Assembly (NCBI GenBank): GCA_028386065.3
Contig: JAKUCV010000190.1
Span: forward strand, 132,798-196,797
Direction of reading: 5' to 3'
Length of the DNA: 64,000 bases
From: Turnera subulata
Lineage: Eukaryota > Streptophyta > Magnoliopsida > Malpighiales > Passifloraceae
Position 1 is the first letter of the stretch, and each line of letters starts with the position of its first letter. This document shows positions 21,121 to 33,830 of this stretch, piece after piece. A program made the position numbers and the translations under genes. Under the pieces are notes generated by a model. The model was given only the letters and a program-made list of their open reading frames with translations, searched no databases and was not told the DNA's origin.

Positions 21121-21250
21121 ATTATCCTGCTTTTCATCCCCTTGAACTTTCAGTCAAACTAGGATTACCCCTTAAAAGAAACGGAATTTGACTGTCTAAA
21201 CTTTTAAAATCTGCATTTTACCTCATTCTGTTAGTTGATTTAAGTCCGTT

Positions 21251-21475
21251 CAGTGGCGGAACTAGATATAATTCTTGGAAGGGCCAATATAATATTTTTT
21301 TGTGTAATAATAAAGAATTATGTGAGAAAATAAAATTTAAGAAGGGCCAAATATATGTTACAATAAGACTTATATGAAAAAATTAAAAATTCAAGGACCA
21401 TATGAGAATATTATAATAGGACTTATATGAAAAGTTTAAAAACTCAGGGGCCCCTTCAGCGCCCCTTGGCCACCG
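21251..21475. mobile_element. hAT-type MITE, 225 bp
   Basis: Begins CAGTGGCGGAACTAG and ends CTTGGCCACCG. It is flanked by a perfect 8-bp duplication AGTCCGTT (21243-21250 and 21476-21483), diagnostic of hAT. The terminal repeats match for about seven bases with one mismatch. It lies inside the left arm of the long-TIR element. Confidence 0.8.
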
Positions 21476-21549
21476 AGTCCGTTTAATTGATTTTAATGGA
21501 AAGCATAGATAGGTGACATGTGGCAAGATGGAAAAAACTTGTTTTTTGT

Positions 21550-22188
21550 TTCCAAAAAAAGGATAAAAAAGAATTATACTTGACAAAAAAAAATTTTCTA
21601 AAAAGAAAGGCAAAAAAGAATTCGACTTAACAAAAAATTATTTTTTTATAAAACAAAGCAAAAAAGAATTCTACACAATAGAAAATGCAAAAAAATTAAT
21701 TATAATTAAAAAAATTATTTTTTTAGGCAACAAAATTTTACTTAACAAAAATTTATTTTTTAAAGAAAAAAGGCAAAAAATAATTCTACTTAATAATTTT
21801 TTTACAAAAAGCCAAAAAATAATCTACTTAACAAAGAATTATTTTTTTTTAAAAAAAGGCAAATTCTACTCAACCAAATTATTTTTTTGACAAAAAAATC
21901 CAAAAATAATTCTACTCAATAAAAAATTATTTTCTTAACAAAAAATTACAAAAGAAAAATTCTACTCAACCAAAAATTATTTTTTTTACAAAAAATGGCA
22001 AAAAGAATTATACTCAAAAAAATTATTTTTTCACAAAAAAGACAAAAAAGAATTCTAGTCAACAAAAAATTATTTTTTTATTAAAAAAAAGAATTCTACT
22101 CAACAAAAATTATATATTTTTTTAAAAAAGCAAAAATATTTTACTCAGAAAAAATTATTTTTTTAACAAAAAAGATAAAAAGGAATCC
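21550..22188. repeat. AT-rich minisatellite, about 40-48 bp unit
   Basis: Degenerate repeats of gcaaaaaagaattctact, followed by caacaaaaaattattttttt and an acaaaa-type end. The array resumes at 26059-26145 on the far side of the solo LTR, showing that the LTR inserted within it. About 14 units remain. Confidence 0.8.
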
Positions 22189-25100
22189 TGAAGCACCCCG
22201 ACCTAAACTTACCCTACATACAGTATTTACTGAACAACAGTGCCGACACGTTGCACAAACAGTAAATACATCCAGAAATCCGGCCCAACGACCCAATGTC
22301 AATATCATAGCACTCGACTTTGGGAATCTCAATAACAACATTAGCACAGCGGAAGCATTTATAATCTTATAAACAACATATGCAAAACTCCAAATGCAAA
22401 TTAATGGATCCGAGTCCTGCCCGAGGGGTACACAGCAGCTTGCCCCGTGCGTTCCTGCACTACAACAACTCAACCTACGGGATGAAACCCCGCAGACGAG
22501 GGGTGAGTCCGAAGTGCTCACCGACGAAGGGTAAACAGAGATATATAATCAACCATAATACTTTCGAAGTAAATACAGGCAAAGACAATACAAAGAATCT
22601 ACCATAACACGACTGAGCCAAGACCAATACAATATTTATTATTATTACCAATTTTATCTTCCGGGCCCCGTCACTGGACAAGCTAGGGTCGTACCTGGTT
22701 ATTAACTAATTCTGGATGCCAGGCCTAACCACAATCCGGGATCAACATCCCAATATCACAAATTCGGGATCAACATCCCAATATCTCAAATCCGGGATCA
22801 ACATCCCAATATCACAAAAAATCCGGGATCAACATCCCAATATCACAAATCCGGGATCAACATCCCAATCAACCAACCCACCGGCCATGACACCACAAAA
22901 CTAGTCTCTAACCATCTAGTCGTACCTCTACTTTCCAAGTGATAATTATATCATCTCAACTACAGTCCAATTCCATTACTCTTTCACCAGTTATCCAATT
23001 TTCTAATTTCCTCAGATTAATCCACAATCTCATTCAATCAACAATCTCATATCACCAATTATTCAAAACTAACAGTTCAACAATATTTCCAACACAACAT
23101 ACACAGGTCTGACACGATTCAACAACAACATCAACAATTCCATAGCAATCAGGTAACAGTCAACAATTATTCCAGCAGATCAATCTAACAACAAAAATAC
23201 ACAAACAACAAAGATACACACACAGCATTACGGGCACATATCAAGGTTTATCCATCCTCACCTGATGTGTCTCTGAAACTGCTATCCGGTCAAACCTCGA
23301 TACCCTATATGCATATATAGGAACACAATAATCACTTATAATGCACAACAAAAATGACTATGCATGATACCGGTTTAACTGTTATTCTACGGCTTATCTG
23401 TTCGTTTCATTATCTCCATAATTATCTTATTACCAAACAGTTCTTCCAACTTGGTGGTAATTAATTTAATCCTGCGGTTATATCAAGTGTACTTGATTAA
23501 ATCAAAAAAAACTGAAACCGAGCGCCCAAGTTGATATCCCGGCCCTTAGGTCACTTATAATAGGAAAATACATATATACACAAATACGTTATATAAATTA
23601 TATACAGAAAATTATATTTAATAAATAAATTAAATCATGACCCATACTCGTGGTCTACTCAATACTAAATAATATTTCATAAGATATTTATCCTTGATAA
23701 AATTAATAATAAATATATACATTTAGTAATCGGGGTTTATAAAATAGTGAAGATAATTAAATACATAAATAAAGTACCAAACAATTTTGTTAATTAAAAC
23801 CCTTTAAGTAAAATAAAAAGAATTAGTTTTGTTGACAATAATTTAGCTTAGCTTGATCATATGGTATAAAATAATTGTATCGTAATGTTACAAAAGTGAT
23901 ACTTATAATTCCATATATACTTATATACCGTTAATTATGAAATAACAGAGATAATAAAATTAACGAGTGAATGATATAATTGTTAGTAAAATAATGCGGT
24001 TTAGTATTTTACCATAGTAATTCCATTATAAGACATAATGTAGCCGTAAAAATAATTTCTACGATTTATATGATAAGCCTTATAAACACAAAATTATTTA
24101 TAATGAATTATATTTGTAATCGGGAAAAATTATGACCCGCATTTATATATAGGTGTACTTTTATATATATACGCTAAAAGAAGTATCTATTGTATAACAT
24201 ATATATGTATATAATTAGTAAATCACATGTAATCGTAAATATAAGTACGTTTATAGAATTAAGTAAAATTATAGCGTAGTATTACCTTATACATTGAGAT
24301 AATTGTAATATGATTTACATATATATATGTTTATATATACGTATATGAGAGTGAAATCAATAAATAAGATATGATTTGGGTCTACCATTATTAAACGTAA
24401 TTAAAGAAATTCTCAAAATTAGGCTCGGTAGGCCTTCACGATTGTTTAGCCCACGGAGGATAATTCTGTTAACAATATAATTTGAGAATTAAAGGACATA
24501 ATTAAAATGAATAGCATCATGGGCCTTTTATTAATTAGCCCAGATAAAATTAAACGACTAAAAATTAATATACCTTTCTAACAGCCCAATTAAAATTAAA
24601 AGCATGATTAAATAAATAAAGGAAGCATAATTAAAAGTAAAACAAGGACATCATACCCACAACTCCCCCCCCTCGGCAACAACCCAACAACAACCAAACG
24701 GACACGATTAGCCAATCCAACCGAATAGATTGAAGGAGGAGGAAGAAAGCAAGGGGAGAAGGGAAAGGATTGTCTTTGGGTCTTACCCACACATCACGTG
24801 GCAGACGACGGCGAGTAGCAGGAGAAGAACAGAGGAGATTTGGCCGGCGACGGCTTGGAGAGGAAGAGACAGCAGCGGCAACAGCTGTGGGACGAAGGCA
24901 GCGATCAGAGGCAGATCGACCGACCTGGGGCGAGGAGAGGTCGGGACCGGACGGCGGCGCTTTCTCTGCCTCAACGGTGGCTGCGAGCAGAGGCGGCAGA
25001 GGGAGAAGAGGAGGGTGTGGCAGCGACTGGTCGAGGGGAAAGGATGAGGGCGGCGGCGTCTTGGTGACGGCGAGGAGGATGAGGAGGCAGCTGTTGAGGA

Positions 25101-26058
25101 AGGAGAAAGGAGAAGAGGAAGGGAGGAAGAAGACATGGGAGAAAAGAAAAGAGAAGTGGAGAGGGTCGGTTTGTGGAGAAATTGGGTGGAAAGAAAAAAA
25201 GAAAAAAAAGAAAGGAGGAAGGGGACGAGGGAGGTGGGGAAGATTAGGAGGAAAATGAGGAAAAAGATAAAATAGAAAAGAGAGGAGAAAGAGATGGTTG
25301 TCGGGCAATTATTGGTGCCTTGCCGACACCAAAACGACGTCGTTTGGGACGTCCCCAAACTCAGTCAACTGCCTTGGTCAAAACGCAGGGCCTTGTGTGT
25401 TTTATGCTTCGACTAGGACAAAACTACGTCGTATCGGTTAACACTACACCCAACCTTGTGTTCCATACTTAGACATAATTTATTTCAAAATTTAATTTAT
25501 GAAAACTTTTAGTAAACCATTTAATTTTAGATGAAGTCCAAAATAAATCTCTATACTTATTTGGTAAAATTAATTTCCTAAAACATGTTTATTAGTAATT
25601 ATGGAAAAGTAGTTAATAAATGTCTTGATGAAGTAATGATATTATTAACAACATTATCAACAATAATATACAATATTATTACTTTTCTTTTTAGTAAGGG
25701 AAGAACAATATGGAATTATAGATAGTAAATTCGTTGAAAATTTCATAAATAAAAACTTAGCCAAAAATTCATCGAAAAATTTCTTTAAAAAAATTAATCA
25801 GTAAATTATTGCAACAAGAATTTCCCGGCTAAAATAGTAATAGAAGTATTGTTATAAATGTTGATTAGGAAATTAATAATAATGGTAACAGTATTAACAG
25901 TAATGATAATTTTGAGAGTTGTAAAAATTAATAGCGAAAATATTGAAAATTGACTCGGTTTGGTAAAATTTTAATTATCCGCGATAAAATTTTATTAACC
26001 ACCGTAAAAGTCAAAACAGTTTGGTAAAAATCACGAAAATTTTACCCGGGTCGTTACA
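22189..26058 (-). mobile_element. Gypsy-type solo LTR, 3.87 kb
   Basis: Reads TGAAGCACCCCG...GGGTCGTTACA on the plus strand, so the functional direction (TGTAACG...GTGCTTCA) is minus. Perfect 5-bp duplication AATCC (22184-22188 and 26059-26063). No internal region, hence a solo LTR. Contents: five repeats of a GGGATCAACATCCC motif (22737-22868), an AT-rich middle, and a purine-rich GC segment (24730-25300) whose long open frames on both strands are compositional. The motif aaaacgacgtcgtttggg sits near 25331. Confidence 0.9.
22737..22868. repeat. Five tandem units with GGGATCAACATCCC
   Basis: Units of about 26-32 bp, each with the imperfect palindrome GGGATCAACATCCC. The same motif, with variants, recurs in the LTRs of the Gypsy element at 47370-54273, which ties these LTR families together. 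Confidence 0.85.
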
Positions 26059-26360
26059 AATCCTACACAACAAAAAAATAATTTTTTTACAAAAAACAAA
26101 AAAAATTCTACTCAACAATTTTTTTTTTCAAAAATAGGCAAAAAAGAAAGGAAAAGGCATTTGATAAGATTTTGAATGGACAAGATATTGTCACGTGTCG
26201 TTCATCCATGAGTTTCGTTAATCCTGATAACAGAAACGGAATCGGTCCATCCAAAAGAGGTAAAATGCGGAATTCAAAAGTTTAAGGGGTCCAATTCTAG
26301 TTTTTTTTTTCGGGGATGATCCTAGTTTGACCGAAAGTACAAGGGTAGAAAATAATGAAG

Positions 26361-26870
26361 CCTAGCAAAGATCTATACAAAATATATATCGACTGAAGCG
26401 TTGACTAACACCTATATATGCACATAAATAATATTTGATTGTTTTTGGTATCAATGGCCTTCTCCATACCACCATAGTTGTCCACCAAATTTTCTACACA
26501 GAAGCACCACAGGAGACTCTGAACATTACATATCAGAGGAATATGGAAATTGTGCTAGTTAGCTCTCTTACGACAACAAAGAAAAGAGATCCTCACACCT
26601 ATTTGTGGAGAAGAACACGACCTATAGCTTTCGACCAAAAAAAAAAGAACACAACCTATAGCATTTCTTAATGGAGTACACATCAAATATAAATATCATT
26701 TTTCTTAAATGTAATAATTTAAAAAAGATTCAAGAAGAAGAAGAAGAAAGAGAGCGATTACAACAAGAATCAGCAGAACCTATTACTGATGATATTATAT
26801 GAAATATACCTACTATTGGCAAACAAAGTCTTCTCCAGCAAGCCTACTCCATGATTGACAAGTTAATTAA
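26361..26870. other. Flanking DNA downstream of the BAHD pseudogene
   Basis: No coding signal recognised. It includes short purine runs (about 26725-26750) and would be the 3' flank of the minus-strand pseudogene. Confidence 0.35.
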
Positions 26871-28267
26871 TTAAGTGTGATCGATTGGCTTCATCCCTAA
26901 AGGTAAAACACTTGGGTTTGGGGTAGCAAACTCGAGGAATTCGGGATCACGTTCCAGTATATTCATTGTAGCTTCATCTATTATCATCCATGCCTCAAGG
27001 TCCTCTCCATTCTGTCCAATCTCTTTTAAGAAGGTGAGATTATTCAAAACTGGACCAACTCCTCCTAAGACACCAACCCATATAGGCTTTCCCCATCCGA
27101 AATCAAAATCATTGAGGGCCCATGTTAACCCAACTTGAGATGATAGACATTGACGGTTGCATGGACAAAAGCTGTGGTATACTAGGTCTGCAGTCTCGGA
27201 TGCCGCTTGATGCCTTCCTTCACCTTCAAAATTGCTCAAGAACTCGGCGTTGACCTTTGCAATAGCTTCTCTGGTTAAGGCAACCAAGCCATCCAATCCC
27301 ACCCGATCTGTGTCAGCCAGGTTACAAATTGCAGCTGCATAGGACAAAATATTCCCAATAGAATCTTTTGCCAAGGGAGGGGCTGTTCTCTGCCTTACGT
27401 TTACAGTGAGGCTTGGCACAGAAAGTCTTGGAGAATCTGATATCTTCCTAGCAGCTGAAGACAAGGCTTTCCAAACGAAGGAGGGGACTGTTTCGACGCG
27501 AGACGGATTATCCACGCGTTCACTTCTTGCCTTTTGCCTTAGCGTAGCAATCGCCTTGGCGTAGAAAACGTATCTCTTAACAGAAAAATTTGTCTCGTAA
27601 GACCAAATCTTCATCATCTTCGATGGTATATCAGTTCGCAGTGATGACTCTTAAATGGGGGGGAAACGCAATGGTCCCTGCAAAAGTCTAGGAATATCTA
27701 TAGCCTTGGAGATGGGTACTGCCCTGGTGTGATTGGCTGTCCAGTATCTGAGGAAAGCAGTTGCACTAGATATATACATCAATGATGTCATGCATGAAGG
27801 ATAAAGCGAGTGCTATCCCGCCACACTTGAAAGTGTTGAGCTGTACAGATACTTGAGCTCTTGTTTGTTTCTCTGATAAAAGGGTAAATGGAGGGTATGG
27901 GAGGAACTGATTCAACATGTTTATTTGAGGCCGGTGTTGAAGAAAATCAGACAAAAGGATATTCACTTTGGTTTCTGTGAATGAAACACCCTCTTCATAG
28001 CTGTCTATGTATAAGTTGTCTTTTACTCTCCCACTGAAAGATATAGTATGTGGATAGAGTTTGTGAAAGTGATCTTTTAAGTTGAGCTGAAATTTCTGAA
28101 ATGTTTGACTGTGTATCACTCATTTGGTAGAAAAGGATGATCGGAAAACTAAAATTTTGGGGGCAAAGTTGGTCCAGAAGGGAAAGCTTGAATGGTTTTG
28201 GATGGGGGACATCCAGGGAAGAGGGCTTGATGATTTCTTTTGAAATGAATTCAACCTCCATATTCAA
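26871..28267 (-). pseudogene. BAHD acyltransferase pseudogene
   Basis: BAHD enzymes transfer acyl groups from CoA thioesters to alcohols or amines in plant specialised metabolism, in the cytosol. Reading leftwards from 28267: an N-terminus VEFISKEIIKPSS...FKLSLLDQL; a one-base frameshift near 28045; then GRVKDNLYID; the HxxxD motif (HDIID, about 27780-27800) still intact; a second frameshift near 27770; a stop near 27655; then 248 open codons (26871-27617) with DFGWGKP (about 27085-27105) and the family ending PEFLEFATPNPSVL. Both catalytic and structural motifs survive, but at least three lesions break the frame. It has no visible intron. The clade resembles vinorine-synthase-type members of asterids and other eudicots; substrate cannot be told. 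Confidence 0.88.
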
Positions 28268-28708
28268 GACCTTAACTTGAAGCTAATTAACTAATACTTG
28301 GAATACCCAGATACGATGGGATATCGATGCTATTCACATATATATAGACAGGTCGGCCCCTAAGTACGTAGCCTCTTTGGGGTTGTAAAGAAATATAAAA
28401 CATCATTTTCCACTTGAGATATTGTATTAGTAAACTTATAATACTTAATTACAAGTCAGAAATGGGGAGCCTGCAATACCCAGATATGCTCACTTGCATC
28501 TCCCGGGCCCGGATTCTGTGGAAGATATTAGTTGTAAACTATTCGATTTCTAGTCTCCTCGTTGATCATGTACTCGGGAAAACTATTTCCTGCTCATGTA
28601 TTCCTGCATTTTGATCTAATATTATATGGGGCTCTGATTCCCACATCTATTACTAAAAAGAACCAACTTAGTGCACTTGATGATTCACTTAGCGCATGCA
28701 AGTAAAAT
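28268..28708 (-). other. 5' flank of the BAHD pseudogene
   Basis: Contains cacatatatatagac (about 28336-28350), a possible TATA region on the minus strand about 70-80 bp before the pseudogene start. Nothing else recognised. Confidence 0.3.
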
Positions 28709-28919
28709 GGATTGAGATCCTCTCCTGTAAAGTTATGTCCTGTTGGTTGAATCGTGGCCATGATTTTCAAAATCATTGGTGAGAATTTATTTTTACCTTA
28801 TTTAATTTTTTTAGTTTTTCTTACCTTACATATTTTAGGGCCATTGATTAAACAAATCAACGGTATTTATTTAACAGGATCTCTCCTGTTGAACACTGTA
28901 CAGGAGAGAATCCAAATCC
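28709..28919. mobile_element. MITE of about 211 bp
   Basis: Imperfect terminal inverted repeats GGATTGAGATCCTCTCCTGT and GGATTTGGATTCTCTCCTGT, with AAAAT directly on both sides (28704-28708 and 28920-28924). Inner inverted segments (ttgaatcgtggcc and ggccattgattaaacaa) extend the fold. Superfamily is uncertain because a 5-bp duplication is not diagnostic. Confidence 0.6.
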
Positions 28920-28924
28920 AAAAT

Positions 28925-29546
28925 ACTAGCAAGAACCAAGTTTTTTATCTGTTCTCAACACTATTGCATTAATAGTGATTGGAGGAGCTAGGAGAATAAT
29001 TTTTTTTCTTGATTGCCAAGGTTTTCCAAGGTCAGATATAAATTAAGAAGTAACATATATACTAACTTAACTGACCATCTATCACAAAGCACGCATAAGC
29101 ACTAGGTGCAAAAAGGGACAGAAAAGAGGTCAACTTGGCATTGCCAGCTTCATGCTTACTTTCTCTAATTAAGTATAAACAAAGTGATCCCTCCTATATA
29201 GTTGTGATTTGTTCTATGATAGTCTTTAGCACCCCCAATTCCTATCTAGAAGAGTTTACCATTAGCCTATATAGTTGTGATTTGTTCTATGATAGTTTTT
29301 AGCACCCCCAATTCCCATCACACCCCAATTCTTAACGATCCATGAACGTCCTCTCTCTCGCTGATTTGTCTCACTTATCCCAGATTAAGTTGGAGGCTCC
29401 AAATGTTTATAAAGGATATTGTCTATAATTAGAATATTTAATTGTTTTCAAGTTTAGGTTAATTCCAGCACATACCTTTGAAGAGCTGTATGTGCTCCTT
29501 GGTCAGAACACAGATCACGCCTAAAGCCCATATTCCAAGCCCATCG
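28925..29546. other. Unassigned DNA with a short tandem duplication
   Basis: A phrase of about 55 bp (tatatagttgtgatttgttc...agcacccccaattcc) occurs twice, near 29197-29245 and 29272-29318. No gene recognised. Confidence 0.5.
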
Positions 29547-29551
29547 TAAAC

Positions 29552-31972
29552 TTACAAGGTAAACGCCCAATATAAACCTTTGGCTAATCTTCTTAGAGTC
29601 TTCTTCTCATTTGCTGTTATTTCCTCATGGAATGCCCATTCTCTAAAGTACTCTAGGATGTCTTTATACCAGTGATCCATATCATCATCATCTGTGGTTT
29701 GGCTATGTAGTGGTTGATCCAATCCCGTGGTAGTAAGAGCTATGATGGGGGCTTCGTCGGAACATGAGTTGTCCAAATCGTTCTAAAACCAGGATTCACT
29801 TGTCTCTTCTTTTTGAATAAAGGATGGCCTCTTCCTTCTTTGGACCGTCAATGGTAAGATGATAGCGTTGTTTGGCATTCCCATCATTGAAGAAAGTGTG
29901 GCTAAAGCATTAGCAAACTGATTGTCCCTTCTATGTACATATTGAAAGTCAATCATTCCGAACTTGGATGCTAATGTCTTCAAGTAGTTGTGGTAAGGTG
30001 CCAACTTTTCTTCCCTGATCTTCCACTCTCCTTTGGCTTGGAATATCACTAGAGCCGAATCTCCGAACACCCTTATCTGCTTTATTCCCATATTTAGTGC
30101 TACTTCCAGACCAGTGGTACATGCCTCATATTCAGCCACATTGTTAGTAGCCTTGAATTCTAGCTTGCAAGAAATTGGATATGTCACCTCATTAGGGGAC
30201 ATGAGAATTATTCCTGTCCCGAAGCCGCTTGCGTTAGCTGGCCCGTCGAAATGTATCTCCCAGATCGGTATCTCTAAGTTCATTATCTCCTCATCCGGGT
30301 GGCTCGAACCTCTCATCACCTCCTACTGGCTGAGAGGCTAGAAAGTTGGCTTTGGCTCCTCCCTTGATGGCCTTTTGAGACACGAACCGGACATTGAATT
30401 GTGACAGGATTGCCACCCACCTACTAGTGCGGCTGGAGATGAGCAGGACTTCAAAGGAAATTAAATAATGTCTGAGCTTTTGACAAGCCTAGGTCAAGGC
30501 CACACAAGTCTTTTCCACCATGTTGTAATTCAATTCATACCCATTGAACTTCTTGCTCAAATAATAGATGGTAGTCTCAGTGCGAGAATCTGGCAGGTAT
30601 TGGACTAGTATTGCACCCATGGCTTCTTCCGTGACAGTCAAATACAATAATAATGGTCTTCATTGCCTGAGGGGTTTGAGTATTGGAGGGTTGGGCAAAT
30701 ACTTTTTAATTTGCTCGAAAGCATCCTGCCACTTGTCATCCCATTTAATGAGGACCCCCTTTCTAAGTAACCGGTGAATGGGCGCACAAATGCTAGAGAG
30801 TCACAATAAAGCAATTGACCTACTGGATTCACCCGAGGAAGCTTCGGATTTCTTTCTCACTCTTTGGGGTTGACATTTCTTGAATGGCCTTGATCTTAGA
30901 GGGATGCCCCATTCACTCACTATGAAGCCTAATAACTTCCCTATTTGGATGCTGAAAACACACTTTTGTGGGTTAATCCTCATGCCAAACTCTTGGCATC
31001 TTTCAAAGAATTTCTTTAAGTTAACCACATGGGATTTTCGCATTCCTGATTTCACAATCATGTCATCAACATAAACCTCCACTTCTTTGTGCATCATATC
31101 ATGAAAGAGTGTAGTAGCCATCCTTTGATACGTGGCTTCGACATTAATCAAACCGAAAGGCATGACCTTGTGACAAAACATCTCCTTCTCGGTTTGGAAT
31201 GACGTTTTATGCTTGTCCTCTGGTGCCATTTTTACCCGGTTATATCCCGAAAATCCATCCATGAAAGACAACAGTGCATGTCCAGCCGTAGCGTCTACCA
31301 AAAGATCAATGTGTGGTAAAGGAAATTTATCCTTAGGGCAAGCCTTGTTCAGATCTCGGTAATCCAAGCACATCCTCACTTGTCCATCCTTCTTTGGGAC
31401 TGAACAATGTTAGCCAACCATTTGGGATACTCAATTACCTCCAAATCTGCTTCTCAACTTCTTCTTTCACTTTCAAGGCCCACTGGGGCTGGAGACGACG
31501 GGCTTTCTGCTTTACTTGTTTGGCATTGGGAAAAAAGGAATTTGGTGTTGGCGATGTCTGGGTCGATTCCCAGTATGTCTTCGTAGGACCATGCAAACAC
31601 GTCCACATATGCTTTAATTAAAGCTGCCAAAGTCTCTTGAATCGAGTTTTCGAGAGCCGTGCCAATTCTTATGATCTTTGGATTAGTATACGTGCCCAAA
31701 TTGATCTCAACAGAATCTAGGAGTTCATTCATCTCATTACATTCACACGCATTATGCATGCAATAAATATCATCACAGAAAACATCCAAGTAAGCAAAAG
31801 AGTGCCTCATTTTATTGCTTTGGGATATGAAGACATTATCATCCTCAATGGTTTTGGAATAGGAAAAAATAAAGTTTAGAGAATCATTGTTTGATTCCTC
31901 AGTTACACTTTCAGATTCACCATCTGTTTCATATTCGCTTTCAAACTCAGGTGCTACAAAGGAATCTATCAC
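29552..31972 (-). pseudogene. Tat-type pol: RT, RNase H and additional RNase H
   Basis: The start (31972-31454) contains the pre-RT phrase DVFAWSYEDILGIDPDI and then a frameshift and a stop (near 31440). RT (31379-30801) has DYRDLNKACPKDKFPLPHID, FMDGFSGYNRV, MPFGLINVEATYQR and the catalytic YVDDMIVKS. A first RNase H follows in broken frames (30830-30340: LLLYLTVTEEAMGAILVQ, KFNGYELNYNMVEK). The additional RNase H (30319-29783, 178 codons) has DGPANASGFGTGIIL, NNVAEYEA, FGDSALVI and HRRDNQFANALA, so its acidic residues are in place. A last piece (29776-29552) is the linker before integrase; integrase itself is missing. Confidence 0.9.
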
Positions 31973-32020
31973 AGCTTCCTCCCCGGCAGTTTTGAAAATG
32001 ACACATGGTTTGTGCCATTC

Positions 32021-33308
32021 CTAGTTCCTACCTGTCTGCTTGGTATCACGGGTGACCATTCTTGCAAACCTTCCTTCTTCCTTTCCTAGGTCAATGCTGA
32101 GCATGAAACAATTCTGTTCGTCCATCCATCCCGTAGTATTGATACCCTTGGTGCCACCTTGATGAGGCAATATGATCTGTTTTCGTTCCACCAGGTCTTG
32201 GATCTTGTGGCGGAGTTGGAGACAATTATCAGTGGCGTGCCTAACCATTTGATGAAACTCACAATACTTGCTCGGATCTCCTCTAACAAACAAATCAGGC
32301 TTAGGTTCCAAAGGTTGCAGCAGACTTTCCTCCACACAATTTCTAAACATCTCTCCTAAAGACATGGGCAAAGGGGTAAACTCCCTTGGTTTTGAACCAA
32401 CTTGAAATGGCATTTAAGCAGTCACATGGTTCACCCCAGCTGACTTCTTTCCTTGAGTCACACTTAAATTCCTTCTAGAAGTTGAAGTGTCCGCTGAAAT
32501 CTTAATTTTCCCCGAGCTGATAGCATCTTCCAATTGTATTCCTACCCCAATGAGTGCCTTGAAATTGGCATAATAATTACCAACCATGCGGTCATAATAA
32601 ACCGGTTGAAGGTTCTTAATCACCATCTGTATTTGATCTTCCTTGGTGTTCACCATCAAGGAAGCCTTGTTGCGCCACCTTGAGATGAAAGCAGAGAAGG
32701 TTTCTTGGGCTTCTTGCTTAGCTGTCTCAAGGTCCTTTTTAGTTACATCCACTTCAGTATTATAGTTGTATTACTTCAAGAATTTCTTGCAAATGTCTTC
32801 CCACCTGCTCACTTTACTCTCATCCAAGGTCATGAACCATTTCAGGGCCGCTCCTGACAAAGTCCTTTGAAATAATTGGGCCTTTTAGCTCCGGCCCTAT
32901 CCCTATGGACTGCAACATCCTCACATAAATCTTCAAGTGGGTTGTAGAACATCCCATCCCATTAAATTTCTCGATGTTTGACATCTTGAATTTTTCAGGT
33001 AAACGGACTTCAGGGAACAAAGATAAACGATCTAGGTTCTAATCATCCTCTTTTCTCTTCATGGTTTTCAGTAACTCTTCCACTCTCTTGAGCCTCTCTC
33101 CATCTCCTTTGGCCTCTTGCACCACAGAATCATCATCTTGGACTACTACAACACTATCCCTGACGCCTTGCTTCGAAGCTTGCCCCCCATCACTCTTGGG
33201 GGACACAATCTTTCCTTGCTATAATGCTAACAGTGCATCCCTTACATCCAGATTCTTCAACAGGGATTCCATGGCCGCGTTCATCTCGGTAGTATTATCC
33301 TCACCCAT
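32021..33308 (-). pseudogene. Tat-type gag
   Basis: From ATG at 33308: an N-terminal helical segment (MGEDNTTEMNAAMESLL), a stop near 33040, the capsid motif FKMSNIEKFNGMGCSTTHLK (33000-32920), more frame breaks, then ETFSAFISRWRNKASLM and PVYYDRMVGNYYANF (32752-32414), and a zinc-knuckle-like CEFHQMVRHATDNC (about 32250-32290). It is typical of Tat Gag but split into at least four frames. Confidence 0.85.
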
Positions 33309-33811
33309 CTTGCCCTAGTATTGGGAGGACAAATGTAAAGTTTTCGGGTACCCAAGGGATCTTTTGACACATATTTTTTTTTGTTTTTGGTTTTTTTTAT
33401 TGGGTATGTAGAAGCGAAAAGAGCACTCTATTTATATTTACTTGAATCCACAACAGTAATCACCCAAATGCACGTACCACTTATTGATTCATCATGCATG
33501 AGATGCTCAAGGTATGCAGCTAGTTGGGGGCCAAAAGACTGCCGCTGAGGAATAGTTTGACCTACTTACATGTGATAATGGATATCGCGTGAGGTCCAAG
33601 GCCCATTAATCCCTATCATTGCTGAGAAATGAGAAACGGGTTCACTCAAGCTACTATCGCTTAAGGAAAGCATTGTAGTGGACTCGAATTCCCTCGCCCT
33701 CTTACGGTAGAGGCTTCATATCAATCATCATGAATGAAAGGCACTTATGATGATACGTAAAAAGACATACAAAGTTCATCGATTGGACAAAGTTTATTAA
33801 ACCCACTACTT
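33309..33811 (-). other. Leader region of the Tat-type element
   Basis: Untranslated leader between primer site and gag. It includes a T-rich plus-strand run (33365-33400). No ORF recognised. Confidence 0.5.
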
Positions 33812-33830
33812 CCCCAGCGAAGTCGCCAGC
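33812..33830 (-). promoter_or_regulatory. Primer-binding site, tRNA-Arg-like
   Basis: TGGCGACTTCGCTGGGGAA on the minus strand, one to two bases after the LTR end (TCCTCACA). It is close to the TGGCGACTCCGCTGGGGA site of Ogre/Tat elements. Confidence 0.8.

Larger units (their letters stand above)
21121..26360. mobile_element. Long-TIR (Mutator-like or foldback) element, nested insertions
   Basis: Arms at about 21121-21540 (excluding the MITE) and 26165-26360 are inverted copies. Both contain, from outside in, ...CTTTC(A/G)GTCAAACTAGGA, then a CCCCTTAA-type block, TCTGCATTTTACCTC/TCCGCATTTTACCTC, TTCTGTTA, and GACATGTGGCAAGAT/GACACGTGACAATAT. No transposase is present. I could not resolve a clear TSD. 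Inside lie a hAT MITE, an AT-rich minisatellite and a solo LTR. Confidence 0.65.

Noticed and set aside
20504..21162. Chloroplast DNA insertion
   Set aside because: The Phe/Lys-rich ORFs recalled plastid genes, but I could not match any plastid protein.
24631..25358. Long ORFs on both strands (up to 225 codons)
   Set aside because: Purine/pyrimidine-biased LTR segment; products are Pro/Ser- or Arg/Glu-rich with no domain.
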